The position numbers were made by a program, and so were the translations under genes. From Bacillus sp. FJAT-27264 (GTDB taxonomy: Bacteria > Bacillota > Bacilli > Paenibacillales > Paenibacillaceae), in assembly GCF_001682855.1 (NCBI RefSeq), contig NZ_MAQW01000002.1:694-64693 (forward strand): a stretch of 64,000 bases of DNA. The letters run 5' to 3'. This document shows, piece after piece, positions 1 to 9,501 of the stretch (position 1 is its first letter; each line of letters starts with the position of its first letter). The notes under the pieces were generated by a model. That model saw only the letters and a program-made list of their open reading frames with translations. It was not told the DNA's origin and ran no database searches.

Positions 1-915
<915 letters not shown>

Positions 916-1075
916 GTATTTAGAAAGAGCGATTGCTCATTTTGAAACATCTGACGAGAATTAAAAATTCTCATTTTCGAACTCACTTTCGTGAATTCAA
1001 TACTCACTCGTTGTTCAGTTTTCAAAGATCAAGCTGTTCTCGTTGTCCGCTCAATGTCTCAGCAGCAACTCTTAT

Positions 1076-1105
1076 ACTATAACACGTTGTCCTCGTTTTC
1101 GTCAA
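1076..1105 (-). promoter_or_regulatory. rRNA operon promoter (SigA type)
   Basis: On the minus strand TTGACG (1100-1105) is followed after 18 bp by TATAGT (1076-1081), about 160 bp before the 16S 5' end. An A-rich stretch precedes the -35 box, resembling an UP element. Nothing protein-coding is convincing between 916 and 1342; this stretch holds the rRNA leader, this promoter and the ygxA terminator. Confidence 0.75.
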
Positions 1106-1262
1106 CCCTTTTTTTAATTTCTTTTTTTCAGGTTGTTCATCGATTGTTTTTCAACAAATCGCTGTCTCAGAGGGACGAGTTATAATTTATCACATCTTCA
1201 TACGATGAGTCAACTATAAATATTTCCTTACTTCGTATTTCCCATTCATACGCTACAGCAAA

Positions 1263-1290
1263 CAAAAAAAGAGAGTGCTCCGCCTCTCCC
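1263..1290 (-). terminator. Probable terminator downstream of ygxA
   Basis: On the minus strand a short stem GAGAG...CTCTC is followed by seven T residues. It lies about 55 bp after the ygxA stop and before the rRNA promoter, so it would insulate the rRNA operon. The stem is short, so strength is uncertain. Confidence 0.5.
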
Positions 1291-1342
1291 TACCCACAGC
1301 TTTTATCTATAGTATATTGTTGCAGCGTCCTTCTTCTTATCT

Positions 1343-2221
1343 CTATACAGTATAGCGAACAGCATGACCTTCCCCAGGATTAGCTTCACCCCAGGAAGTG
1401 ATCTCTCGCAGGAGTGAACGGGAGACTAGTTTGCGTAGAACAAGCGGAAGTTCAGCCTCCAGCGGCTTCAGGCCAGAATGCTGAAGGAGTTCCGCAATAC
1501 CCCACGGCTCTTTGCGACTCTTCAGAATGGAGAGGAGTAGACTACAACAATCCACCATCTTCGACATGATTGAGAAATCACAAGCTAACAAGATCAGCTC
1601 CACTCTTTGTTCCAGTGTCTCTGTGCTTACAGTGAGTTCCTCATACAGCTTATGGACAGGTGTGTTCATTTTTTTGACCTGATCCCATACAGCTGGCTCT
1701 GGAAAACAACCACTCTCGCTCACTTCTATGCGTGCCCAATGATAAAGTGCCATCAATATGCAATTGTAAGCATCCATAATACACGCGGCATCAAGGTAGC
1801 GTTTGGCCTTCACATACATATGCAGAAAACGGGCGAATTCCATAAACAGTACCCGATCCTTAAGCGGCCCTGAAAATTGAGTGATTTCCCGGCGCATGTC
1901 CTCAAGGATGCCCTTCGGATCCCAAATTACCTCTCCCGACATTAGACTAGTAAGCAGTTCATTGTTATCCCCCGCCATAACTGCCCGTTCGAGAGCAGAC
2001 AAACCTACGTGAAGAGAATGCGTACGTCTTTCCCCGGCAATCGTCTGGCTAATTAGACGTTCCTTGTCCTGCCCTTCATGCAGCATAAGTACGACCATAT
2101 CAAAATCATGAAGCAGCGCACTCTGAAAAGGAGCGTTCCCCTTCCGCCGCATTGCCACAGCGCCGAGAACACTATCATCAAACGTTTCTCCACTTAACAA
2201 AGTCAAATTGGACAGTTCCAT
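1343..2221 (-). CDS. ygxA: YgxA-like nucleotidyltransferase-fold protein
   Basis: A soluble protein of about 292 residues resembling B. subtilis YgxA, a nucleotidyltransferase-like protein of unknown substrate. The N-terminal half (about 1-120) contains the degenerate nucleotidyltransferase-like region, with LLHDFDMVVLML as the Asp-containing strand. The remainder is helical. I start at the ATG at 2221 because GGAGGG lies 4-5 bp before it. An upstream TTG-ATG pair at 2236 has no Shine-Dalgarno sequence. Placement between the rRNA operon and ygzB/perR matches the B. subtilis order, which is the strongest support for the name. The biochemical function is not established. Confidence 0.8.
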   Translation of the reverse strand: MELSNLTLLSGETFDDSVLGAVAMRRKGNAPFQSALLHDFDMVVLMLHEGQDKERLISQTIAGERRTHSLHVGLSALERAVMAGDNNELLTSLMSGEVIWDPKGILEDMRREITQFSGPLKDRVLFMEFARFLHMYVKAKRYLDAACIMDAYNCILMALYHWARIEVSESGCFPEPAVWDQVKKMNTPVHKLYEELTVSTETLEQRVELILLACDFSIMSKMVDCCSLLLSILKSRKEPWGIAELLQHSGLKPLEAELPLVLRKLVSRSLLREITSWGEANPGEGHAVRYTV

Positions 2222-2360
2222 ACTTCCCTCCATCAAATTTGGCGATTTTGCGTCAATTCAGTTATAATTCAGGTATAATTTACTTAGTAATGTAATTCTA
2301 CATATCGATGTTAGTTCCTTCTGGTCAACCGAACTATATTTAGTTAGGAGTTAATTACTC

Positions 2361-2729
2361 ATGAAATTCAAATCGGCCAAGATCAACGCTTTCCGCACAT
2401 GGGGACTTTTGCTCACAATGCTTGGAATGGGACTAATGATTTTGGGGACTGCCGGAATTGTATTCTGGGGCCCGGCCGGAAAAGTATTTGCCGGAATTGG
2501 ACTTGTAATCGGTTTAATTGCGATGGTGGCCAGTATGGCCATCTATTTCTGGGCTGGCATGCTCTCTACAAGCGCTGTGCAGCTAGAATGCCCGGAATGT
2601 CATAAGCTCACCAAAATGCTCGGCAAAACCGACCGCTGCATGTTCTGTCACACCATTCTCACGCTCGACCCAAACCAGGCGAATATTACTGCAGAACAGC
2701 TTAAGCAACAGCAGCTTAACCAGAATTAG
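2361..2729 (+). CDS. ygzB: YgzB family (UPF0295) membrane protein
   Basis: A 122-residue protein with two hydrophobic segments (about residues 13-38 and 40-65), the second ending in YFWAGMLST. A small Cys cluster follows (CPEC at about 77-80, CMFC at about 93-96), giving a rubredoxin/zinc-ribbon-like knuckle on the cytoplasmic side. This arrangement matches the UPF0295/YgzB family of Bacillales, whose function is unknown. AGGAG lies 10 bp before the ATG. It is transcribed divergently from ygxA and convergently with the GH18 gene, with a shared bidirectional terminator downstream. Confidence 0.85.
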   Translation: MKFKSAKINAFRTWGLLLTMLGMGLMILGTAGIVFWGPAGKVFAGIGLVIGLIAMVASMAIYFWAGMLSTSAVQLECPECHKLTKMLGKTDRCMFCHTILTLDPNQANITAEQLKQQQLNQN

Positions 2730-2777
2730 AACTGCGTGCAGACCCATCTGAATGATACTCCAACTAGATATGCATAG

Positions 2778-2813
2778 AAAAAGGGACATCCGGTTAGACG
2801 GAGTCCCTTTTTT
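2778..2813. terminator. Bidirectional terminator between ygzB and the GH18 gene
   Basis: GGGAC/GTCCC plus TCCG/CGGA form a 9-bp stem with one bulged A. It is flanked by A-run and T-run, so it can end transcripts from both sides (ygzB on plus, the GH18 gene on minus). Confidence 0.85.
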
Positions 2814-2832
2814 AGATCATTTTTATAAAACA

Positions 2833-4554
2833 TTACTTATGAATGCCCTGTAAAGCTTCCCAGGCCGCCTGATTAGCAAAGCTACGGTTCCAAGAACCAA
2901 TGCCACCAAGTCCGAGGGACTGGGCAAGTTCCACTCTAGCCTTCAACGACGTCTTATCCTCGATCCATATTTTGCGAAGAACGCCTTCTTCCTTGTACTC
3001 TACATAATTCTGGCCTGCACTCTCATCAAAAGTTGGCTTCAGCTTCTTCTCATTGATGATCTTGTCCACTGCATTCATGCTCACTGCCTTGGAGCTGACC
3101 TTCGTCTTGCCATCCACTGGAGTCTCGGTCCATATACGTGTATACAGAGGCACACCAAGGATCAGTTTCTCTGGAGGTACCTCATCTTCATTGATAATAC
3201 GATTCATCGCTTTCTTGACCCAAGGCAGTGAAGCTACAGATCCCGCTTTAGGACTAGCTGCCCAATGTTCATCGTAAGCCATAACGATCAGAAAATCCGT
3301 AAGCGGACCCAGGGAACGACGATCAAGGAACAACGACCACATTTCACTGTTCGACTTAGGGGTGACGTCTATAGATACGATGAGGTTTTTGGCTTGTGCC
3401 ATCGGCTTGAGTTCGCGCATGAACTGCGTAACATTCTCTCCGTCCTTCGTATACACATTCTCAAAGTCAATGTTGATCCCATCAAGATTATACAGATCTG
3501 CATATTCCAGCATCTGCACGATCGTCCTCATCCGCTTCTCATAAGTGGACAAAGCTTGTGTTGTCAGATCCGCCTCAAAGCTGTTGCTGAGCAGTCCCCA
3601 TACTTCCATTCCCTGAGCATGAGCCCACTGCACATAAGCGCTGTCAGCCTGGCTGCGAACATTCCCATCGGTATCCACAATACGGAACCAGGTTGGACTG
3701 ACTACATTGACACCCGGCAACTTGCCGATTGCGTTCGGGTCTGGCTTGCGTTCGTAGACGGCTTCCCAGATGAGGTTAACAGGTTTTCCTTTCCAGCTAC
3801 GTTCAGCCCTTGAAGGCGCCACTGGCTTCACCTCAACGGTTTTATCACCGTCAGGGATAATGTCGCCCGTCTTGGCGTATCCCGTATAGCCACTGTCCAG
3901 CTGCACATACAGCCAGCCCTCTTCGGCTTCCTTCCAGATTCTCACCGGAGCTCCGGGAGGCATGTCCGCTACAATTGGTGCATGAACCGTGGCTTCTGTA
4001 CGCAAGGCAACTGTTTTACCTCCTGCATCACCCTTCACTTTTCCAAGCGGAACCGATTCTCCTGCACTCATTAACAAGACCGCACCGGTATCCTTGTCCT
4101 CCTGGACTTCAAACCCGTACAGATCCTCCAGCGTTGCCGTTGGCAGATAAGTCACACCATCCTTCACTTCCGGCGCGAGCCGAAGCTGCAGGGGCTTGTT
4201 ATTGAGACTGGCATCCGTTGTATTCTCCTGCATATAAAGAAGTTCATTACCTGTGGAAAGGATCACCGATTTCGTAGCCGCTTCATAGCGGATAGACGGA
4301 TCTACATACTCCTGAAGCAGCGGCAGCGGTAAAAGAAGGCCATCTCCCGTTCCTGTGGCGGAGTAGCCGGTCAGCTCTCCTTTGACGAATACAGGCCTCT
4401 CCAACCCCTTCCAGTCAGGGTCCACATGCTGCCGGTTCGGCATTACATAAAAGACCACCCAATATGCTGCAGCGACGACAATCAAGAGTCCAAGCAGGCG
4501 GCGAAAAAGGCTTCCGCGTTTTTTAACATGTCTTTGTCCATGTCTTCTGTCCAA
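2833..4554 (-). CDS. Membrane-anchored glycoside hydrolase family 18 protein with SH3 domain
   Basis: A 573-residue extracytoplasmic protein predicted to cleave beta-1,4-linked N-acetylglucosamine-containing polymers (chitin or peptidoglycan glycan). In order: a basic N-terminus and one membrane segment (about 16-38); a copper-amine-oxidase-N-like 'stalk' domain (about 50-165); a bacterial SH3 domain (about 175-235) for wall binding; and a GH18 barrel (about 255-565). The barrel contains DGINIDFE near residue 355-363, where the last Glu is the catalytic acid of GH18 enzymes. The start is TTG at 4554 with GGAGG 7 bp upstream. Related Bacillales enzymes act in spore cortex or wall remodelling, which is an inference here. 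Confidence 0.87.
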   Translation of the reverse strand: MDRRHGQRHVKKRGSLFRRLLGLLIVVAAAYWVVFYVMPNRQHVDPDWKGLERPVFVKGELTGYSATGTGDGLLLPLPLLQEYVDPSIRYEAATKSVILSTGNELLYMQENTTDASLNNKPLQLRLAPEVKDGVTYLPTATLEDLYGFEVQEDKDTGAVLLMSAGESVPLGKVKGDAGGKTVALRTEATVHAPIVADMPPGAPVRIWKEAEEGWLYVQLDSGYTGYAKTGDIIPDGDKTVEVKPVAPSRAERSWKGKPVNLIWEAVYERKPDPNAIGKLPGVNVVSPTWFRIVDTDGNVRSQADSAYVQWAHAQGMEVWGLLSNSFEADLTTQALSTYEKRMRTIVQMLEYADLYNLDGINIDFENVYTKDGENVTQFMRELKPMAQAKNLIVSIDVTPKSNSEMWSLFLDRRSLGPLTDFLIVMAYDEHWAASPKAGSVASLPWVKKAMNRIINEDEVPPEKLILGVPLYTRIWTETPVDGKTKVSSKAVSMNAVDKIINEKKLKPTFDESAGQNYVEYKEEGVLRKIWIEDKTSLKARVELAQSLGLGGIGSWNRSFANQAAWEALQGIHK

Positions 4555-4914
4555 GATGTATCCTCCAACTATATCATTTTTGATTTATGGTTAAATACGG
4601 CTAACACCGACTTTAAGTATACGCGCTAAATGTCTGTTTTGTTTCGAAAACTGCTGGTATAAATACCTGATTCTGCAAGTAGAAACGGTTTTGTCATCCT
4701 CTAAGGGACGATATTCGTTTCAACGAGAAAGAGATATTAAGGATGATTTATTGCGAAAACATATACATCCTTTTATTTTTAAAAAATTATAAAAATAAAA
4801 CGTGCAGCTTCCGTTGACCGGATTCCGCACGTCATGGATAGACAGGCCATAGGTCTCCCGGATCATCCGAAGCGCCTTGCTTTCCCGCCTTATACTATTC
4901 AGCTGCTTGTGATT
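4555..4914. other. Intergenic region between the GH18 gene and perR
   Basis: No convincing gene. It holds the perR terminator (4800-4832) and the GH18 upstream region. On the minus strand GTTTCT, 12 bp, AGGTAT lies about 110-140 bp before the GH18 start and weakly resembles a SigB promoter. The remainder is A/T-rich without a feature I can name. Confidence 0.4.
4800..4832 (-). terminator. perR terminator
   Basis: ACGTGC/GCACGT outer stem with an inner TCCG/CGGA stem. On the minus strand it is followed by a T-rich tract (TTTATTTTTATAA). It lies about 80 bp after the perR stop. Confidence 0.75.
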
Positions 4915-5352
4915 CTATTGTTGGATCTTCTTATCATTGCACTCTTCACATACTCCATAAAGCTCCATACGCAGTCCCGTAATTCTGAATCCTGTCTCCT
5001 CTGCTGCACGATGCTCCACATCATGAAGCGGTGGATAACTGAAATCCTCTATCTTGCCGCATGTCTGGCAGATCACATGATAATGATCCGAGACATTGGC
5101 ATCGAACCTGCTGGAATTATCGCCGTAAGTCAATTCACGAACCATACCGGCTTCCATGAACATTTTGAGATTATTATATACGGTTGCCACGCTCATGCTT
5201 GGAAACTTAGGCTCCAGCGCCCGATAAATATCGTCCGCCGTCGGATGATTCATCGCTTCCATCAAATACGTAAGTATTGCATGTCGCTGGGGTGTAATAC
5301 GGACACCGGTTGTCTTTAATTGTTCCAATGCATGTTGTACGCCACTACCCAT
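4915..5352 (-). CDS. perR: Peroxide-responsive repressor PerR (Fur family)
   Basis: A 145-residue Fur-family metalloregulator that represses oxidative-stress genes and is inactivated by metal-catalysed histidine oxidation. The winged-helix N-terminus is followed by metal sites. The regulatory-metal ligands are present (His36, Asp84, His90, His92, Asp103), each one position from the B. subtilis residues. So are both structural zinc CxxC pairs (Cys95/98, Cys135/138). The Asp at 103 is the residue that favours Fe/Mn peroxide sensing in PerR over Fur. I choose the ATG at 5352 with AAGGCGG 8 bp upstream. A GTG at 5361 would overlap that site. The promoter carries a palindrome over its -10 box, suggesting autoregulation. 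Confidence 0.93.
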   Translation of the reverse strand: MGSGVQHALEQLKTTGVRITPQRHAILTYLMEAMNHPTADDIYRALEPKFPSMSVATVYNNLKMFMEAGMVRELTYGDNSSRFDANVSDHYHVICQTCGKIEDFSYPPLHDVEHRAAEETGFRITGLRMELYGVCEECNDKKIQQ

Positions 5353-5394
5353 AATTGCCACCGCCTTTAAATTAAAACTTCAGTAAAAGTATAT

Positions 5395-5429
5395 TTACAA
5401 TTGTAAGACCGCTCTTTCAATATTGTCAA
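5395..5429 (-). promoter_or_regulatory. perR promoter with palindrome over the -10 box
   Basis: On the minus strand TTGACA (5424-5429), 18 bp, TACAAT (5400-5405). A perfect 12-bp palindrome TTACAATTGTAA (5395-5406) covers the -10 box. It is shorter than the 15-bp PerR consensus TTATAATNATTATAA but has the same AT-rich dyad character, fitting repression of perR by PerR. Confidence 0.6.
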
Positions 5430-5477
5430 TGTGGTCTGTACATTATATTTATTATTATATAAGAAAAATTACTTTAT

Positions 5478-7370
5478 TCAATATTTCCTCACATTTAGAT
5501 TACTGTTTCCTTCTACATGCAGCTTAAATTCTGCCGTGCCAGACTGTCCAGAGACTGTTTTTTTGTCTATAACCATTCCCGGCAAATCCGAGATGATGTC
5601 TCCGTATCCACTGGAACCGCTCAATTTGTAATCTCCTGTCTCGGGGAGGTACAAGCTGATATCACCCACTGCGCTGTAAATATCCCAGTCTCCGCCAACG
5701 GAAGGTGAACGAACAATAATACCACCATTCAAGGATTCTGCATGCAGCTTCAGAGGCGCACCATCAATCTCCAGATTGCCATTCTTGCTGGAAAGATCAA
5801 TGTTGTCATTGCTGTTCATGGCGCTGACATTGCCGACTACCGTCGACAGCTTCAAGGCCCCGTTCACATCCCAGGCGTTCATATCTCCACCGTTCGTCGT
5901 CAAATCGACGCTACCCTGCACTCCTCTGGCACGGACCGCACCATTCAGCGTCTTCCCTTTAACATCGCCGTAGATTCTGTGAAGAATCAGTTGGCCGTTG
6001 CCCGTCTCCAGGGAAATGTCCTTGATCGCTTCTACATTCTGGAGTGTTATGCCACCATTCATGGTGCGGACCTCAAGATCAAACCGTCGGTACTCCGGCA
6101 GCGAAATATCCAGGTTCATCCGCGGTTGACGTTTGCCTGAATCGCCATAGGCTTTGCTTTTGGGGGTGATTTTGATGTTGGGGCCTTCGGTTACATCCAC
6201 AAAGGACTGCTCGGAGATCGCCTCAGCCACCGCGCCTTCTAATTGATCCACCCACACGGTAGTATTGATCTCAATATTCTGAACTGGGGCACGGTGTATC
6301 AGGATATCTCCATTGATCCCGTCTATTGAAATTTTCGCGGTATTAAGTTCAACCGGGACAATTAGCGTTGGCTTCTTAAATTCCCTACCCTCTGCTTCCC
6401 CGTAATCAACAGCGGCTGCGGTCAAATTGAGGCTCACACGGTTCCATAAATGCAGGTAATGCTCTTGCTCCGCAACAAGAAAGACACTCGCGGCCAGTAT
6501 AATGGCAGACAACAAACCTCTAAGATCAAGCCTTGCTCTTGCAGCATGGTCCGTGTTCACGCGGCGGGCAAAGACGTACATCAGCAAGTACTCCACACCC
6601 CAAAGCACAGGAACCAGTGGCCACCACTTCAGCAGGAGCAGCATCCAGTCGGTCCCTTCTTTCCAGTCGAAGAAAAGAAGGATGCCGACACTAACAAGCA
6701 GAATAACAGCTGTATATCTTCCTACACGACGCTTGCGACGCTCCGTCCGTCTCCGCAGGGCAGCTCCATTGGCAATCTCCCTAATCCCAAGTAGCAAGCC
6801 AGCCCCTACCAAGGCTATTGCAATTGCAACCTCCGCATAATGCTCAATGAAATACTGCATCCATGGTGGCTTTTGCCGGAAAAGAAAGAGCAGCCCCCCG
6901 CCGAATAACAACATCAGGCCAAACGATAGACCAGGCTCGGTAACAAAGGTCCGGCGTTTGGAGGGTACAGGAGCAATTCCAGGGTCTTGTTCCACCGGAA
7001 ATCGCAAGATCCGATCTGCAGATTGCAGCACGTCGTATACATTATAGAAATAAAGCACAGGGATCAATAACCCCAGGAGGATCAGCAGCGGCACATTAAT
7101 CTGCATGCCTATTGATGAGAAGTATATTAGTGCAGAGATATCTAACAGAATAGCAAAAATAAAAGAAATCCCTTTGCGGAGCAGCCCGAAATAGATATGC
7201 CCGGACCCGGGGATAAGCGCCGCCAGCAAGCCGGCAACAAATTTACGTTTGCGTCTGCGACGTTTGGGCCGGGGCGGAATACGTTCAGGCTGATCTTCAT
7301 CCTGAAGTGACTCTTGCACATCCACTTCGCTTTGCTCTTCTTCGGGAACGAACTCCGGCTTGTCTGTCAT
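5478..7370 (-). CDS. Polytopic membrane protein with C-terminal DUF4097 adhesin-like beta domain
   Basis: A 630-residue protein. The N-terminus is acidic then strongly basic (RRRRKRK near residue 38-44). About seven or eight hydrophobic segments lie between residues 45 and 305. From about 340 to the end it is a beta-strand-rich domain with repeated 'NG.I.L' patterns typical of DUF4097, a putative adhesin or envelope-stress module. The C-terminal domain is expected on one face of the membrane as a beta-helix. GGAGGAG lies upstream of the ATG. It follows the GNAT gene by 39 bp and may be cotranscribed with gatCAB. The specific role is unknown. Confidence 0.75.
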   Translation of the reverse strand: MTDKPEFVPEEEQSEVDVQESLQDEDQPERIPPRPKRRRRKRKFVAGLLAALIPGSGHIYFGLLRKGISFIFAILLDISALIYFSSIGMQINVPLLILLGLLIPVLYFYNVYDVLQSADRILRFPVEQDPGIAPVPSKRRTFVTEPGLSFGLMLLFGGGLLFLFRQKPPWMQYFIEHYAEVAIAIALVGAGLLLGIREIANGAALRRRTERRKRRVGRYTAVILLVSVGILLFFDWKEGTDWMLLLLKWWPLVPVLWGVEYLLMYVFARRVNTDHAARARLDLRGLLSAIILAASVFLVAEQEHYLHLWNRVSLNLTAAAVDYGEAEGREFKKPTLIVPVELNTAKISIDGINGDILIHRAPVQNIEINTTVWVDQLEGAVAEAISEQSFVDVTEGPNIKITPKSKAYGDSGKRQPRMNLDISLPEYRRFDLEVRTMNGGITLQNVEAIKDISLETGNGQLILHRIYGDVKGKTLNGAVRARGVQGSVDLTTNGGDMNAWDVNGALKLSTVVGNVSAMNSNDNIDLSSKNGNLEIDGAPLKLHAESLNGGIIVRSPSVGGDWDIYSAVGDISLYLPETGDYKLSGSSGYGDIISDLPGMVIDKKTVSGQSGTAEFKLHVEGNSNLNVRKY

Positions 7371-7409
7371 TCCTGGCTCCTCCTCTCTCCAAGATTGCCT
7401 TGTCCTGCC

Positions 7410-7877
7410 TCAAAGGTGACCCCTCCGGTAAAACTCGACCAGTTCAACACCAGGTGCAACTTCTTCTACTCCCACTTGAACAAACCCATGCTTGGTGTAC
7501 AAAGCAACCGCAGGAAGATTCAGCTTGCCAGTGGAGACGATGAACTGCTCCATCTCGCTGTATTTTCCAAATACGTACTCCAAGAGCGCACCGGCAACCC
7601 CCTTACGGAAATGCCCCGGGTTCACCATCATCCGGGTAATCGTCAGCTTGCCAGGTGATTCTTCTTCAACAGCAACTGCACCCATCAACTCACTGGCGTG
7701 ATCATGACAGCCGTAAAAAATCTCCGGGGATTGTCTTAGCATCTCCCTCGTCTCCATTAGTGGAGGAATCTCATTAAAGCCGATGAGCTCTGCTTCCAAA
7801 CGGTATGCCTTGTGTTGAAGACTCCACAAATCATCAACGGTCATCTCATCCTGAAGATCAATTCTTGTTATATTCAT
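7410..7877 (-). CDS. GNAT family N-acetyltransferase
   Basis: About 155 residues with the GNAT core. The central strand ITRMMVNPGHFRKGVAGALL corresponds to the acetyl-CoA loop motif (R/Q-x-x-G-x-A), and TKHGF near the C-terminus is the typical GNAT motif B. The substrate cannot be told. I place the start at the ATG at 7877 (protein begins MNITRID) with AAGGGG upstream. A longer frame reaches 7961 but has no ribosome site. The gene lies 94 bp after gatB on the same strand and may be part of its transcript. Confidence 0.8.
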   Translation of the reverse strand: MNITRIDLQDEMTVDDLWSLQHKAYRLEAELIGFNEIPPLMETREMLRQSPEIFYGCHDHASELMGAVAVEEESPGKLTITRMMVNPGHFRKGVAGALLEYVFGKYSEMEQFIVSTGKLNLPAVALYTKHGFVQVGVEEVAPGVELVEFYRRGHL

Positions 7878-7971
7878 TCCCGCCGTCCCCTTATATGCCG
7901 CGAAGGGCCTGCCGTTGCCGACAAGCCCCAAGTTATATATCGCTACAAGTATATTACCCACAACCAGACAA

Positions 7972-9405
7972 TCAGTTATCTAAAACCTCAGCCAGTAATT
8001 TGTTAACAAGGCCCGGGTTTGCTTTACCTTTACTTTCTTTCATTACCTGTCCAACCAGGAAGCCAATCGCTTTTTGCTTGCCCGCTTTGTAATCCTCTAC
8101 GGACTGCGGATTGGCCGCAACAACGGCTTCAACGATTCCTTTAATGGCTCCCTCATCGCTGATCTGCACAAGCCCCTTCTCCTCAACGACAGTTCCCGGC
8201 AGTTTGCCGGATTCCAGCATTTCCTTGAAGACAGTCTTGGCAATCTTGTTGCTGATAGTTCCACCTGCAATGAGGCCGATCATCTCGCCGAGGCCTTGAG
8301 GGGTGATCTTCACTTGGGACAGCTCCAGATTGTTGCTGTTCAAATAAGCCAGCAAGTCGCCCATGATCCAGTTCGCTACAGCCTTGGCGTCCTGTGTATA
8401 GGTCAGACTTCCCTCAAAGAAATCAGCTAGCAGCTTGGACGAAGTAATTACACCAGCATCGTAAGCCGGGAGTCCGAATTCCTCGCTGTAACGAGCTTTT
8501 CGTGCATCGGGAAGCTCAGGGATACCCGCGCGGATGGATTCTCTCCATGCCTCATCAATATGCAGAACAATTAGATCCGGGTCCGGGAAGTAGCGGTAAT
8601 CATGTGCCTCTTCCTTACCGCGCATGGACAAGGTCTTGCCTTGAGCTTCATCCCAGCGACGCGTCTCCTGTACAACAACACCGCCGTCGTCGAGAATCTC
8701 AGCCTGACGATATTCCTCATACTCCAGTCCGCGCAGTACACCGCGGAAGGAGTTCATGTTCTTAAGCTCGGCCCGGATGCCAAACTCAGCTTGTCCATAC
8801 GGACGCAAGCTGATATTCGCATCACAACGCATGGAGCCCTCTTCCATCTTCACGTCAGATACATCGCAGTATTGCATGATTGCCCGAATTTTTTCCAGGT
8901 AAGCTCGCGCTTCTTCCGGGGATCTGAGTTCCGGCTCAGAGACAATTTCAATCAATGGCGTACCGACCCGGTTGAAATCGACGAGCGAAGCATAGCCACC
9001 GTCCACGTGTGTCAGCTTACCTGCGTCTTCCTCCAGATGTAGACGGGTAATGCCAATCCGCTTGGTCTCCCCGTTCACTTCAATATCAATCCAACCGTTC
9101 AGACCGATCGGCTGATCGAACTGGGAAATCTGATAAGCCTTCGGCGAATCGGGATAAAAATAGTTTTTACGGTCAAATTTGCTAACGTCGCCAATGGTGC
9201 AATTCAGCGCCATTGCCGCCTTCATTGCATAATCCACCGCTTGGCGGTTCAGTACCGGCAGAACGCCGGGATGGCCCAGACAGACTGGACAAGTGTGTGT
9301 GTTAGGCGGAGCGCCGAATTCGGTGGAGCAGCCGCAAAAGATTTTGGACTTTGTATGAAGCTCCACATGGACTTCCAGTCCGATAACCGTTTCATATTTA
9401 GACAT
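7972..9405 (-). CDS. gatB: Asp/Glu-tRNA(Asn/Gln) amidotransferase subunit B
   Basis: A 477-residue subunit that binds mischarged Glu-tRNA(Gln)/Asp-tRNA(Asn) and activates the carboxyl group, part of GatCAB in the cytoplasm. The N-terminus [13 protein letters not shown] is the GatB signature. A Cys cluster (CGC near 25 and CPVC near 40) provides the zinc-binding site. A helical domain and the C-terminal YqeY-like tRNA-binding domain (about 330-477) follow. Length is normal for the family. The order gatC-gatA-gatB is conserved, with a 96-bp gap from gatA that contains a dispersed repeat also found upstream of the P-type ATPase gene. Confidence 0.97.
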   Translation of the reverse strand: MSKYETVIGLEVHVELHTKSKIFCGCSTEFGAPPNTHTCPVCLGHPGVLPVLNRQAVDYAMKAAMALNCTIGDVSKFDRKNYFYPDSPKAYQISQFDQPIGLNGWIDIEVNGETKRIGITRLHLEEDAGKLTHVDGGYASLVDFNRVGTPLIEIVSEPELRSPEEARAYLEKIRAIMQYCDVSDVKMEEGSMRCDANISLRPYGQAEFGIRAELKNMNSFRGVLRGLEYEEYRQAEILDDGGVVVQETRRWDEAQGKTLSMRGKEEAHDYRYFPDPDLIVLHIDEAWRESIRAGIPELPDARKARYSEEFGLPAYDAGVITSSKLLADFFEGSLTYTQDAKAVANWIMGDLLAYLNSNNLELSQVKITPQGLGEMIGLIAGGTISNKIAKTVFKEMLESGKLPGTVVEEKGLVQISDEGAIKGIVEAVVAANPQSVEDYKAGKQKAIGFLVGQVMKESKGKANPGLVNKLLAEVLDN

Positions 9406-9423
9406 AAGTTATCTCATTCCCTT

Positions 9424-9478
9424 AAAAGTTTTGTGAGCCTATTCTTCACTGGGTATCTTCGTGCAAAACTTGCTTCAT
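9424..9478 (-). repeat. Dispersed hairpin repeat, copy 1 (upstream of gatB)
   Basis: AAGTTTTG ... CAAAACTT inverted ends around an internal segment with CTTC...TATCTTCG. The stretch CAAAACTTGCTTCA at its edge recurs at 62663-62676. Both copies sit just before the start of a minus-strand gene. No coding role is apparent. Confidence 0.6.
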
Positions 9479-9501
9479 AGCGTAAAGCTTCAAAGTCCGG
9501 A

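Noticed and set aside
991..1185. 64-codon open frame on plus strand upstream of 16S
   Set aside because: It overlaps the rRNA promoter and leader, has no ribosome site and has a low-complexity sequence.
4915..5352. Fur or Zur as identity of the Fur-family regulator
   Set aside because: The PerR-specific ligand set including Asp103 and the perR-ygzB-ygxA order point to PerR.
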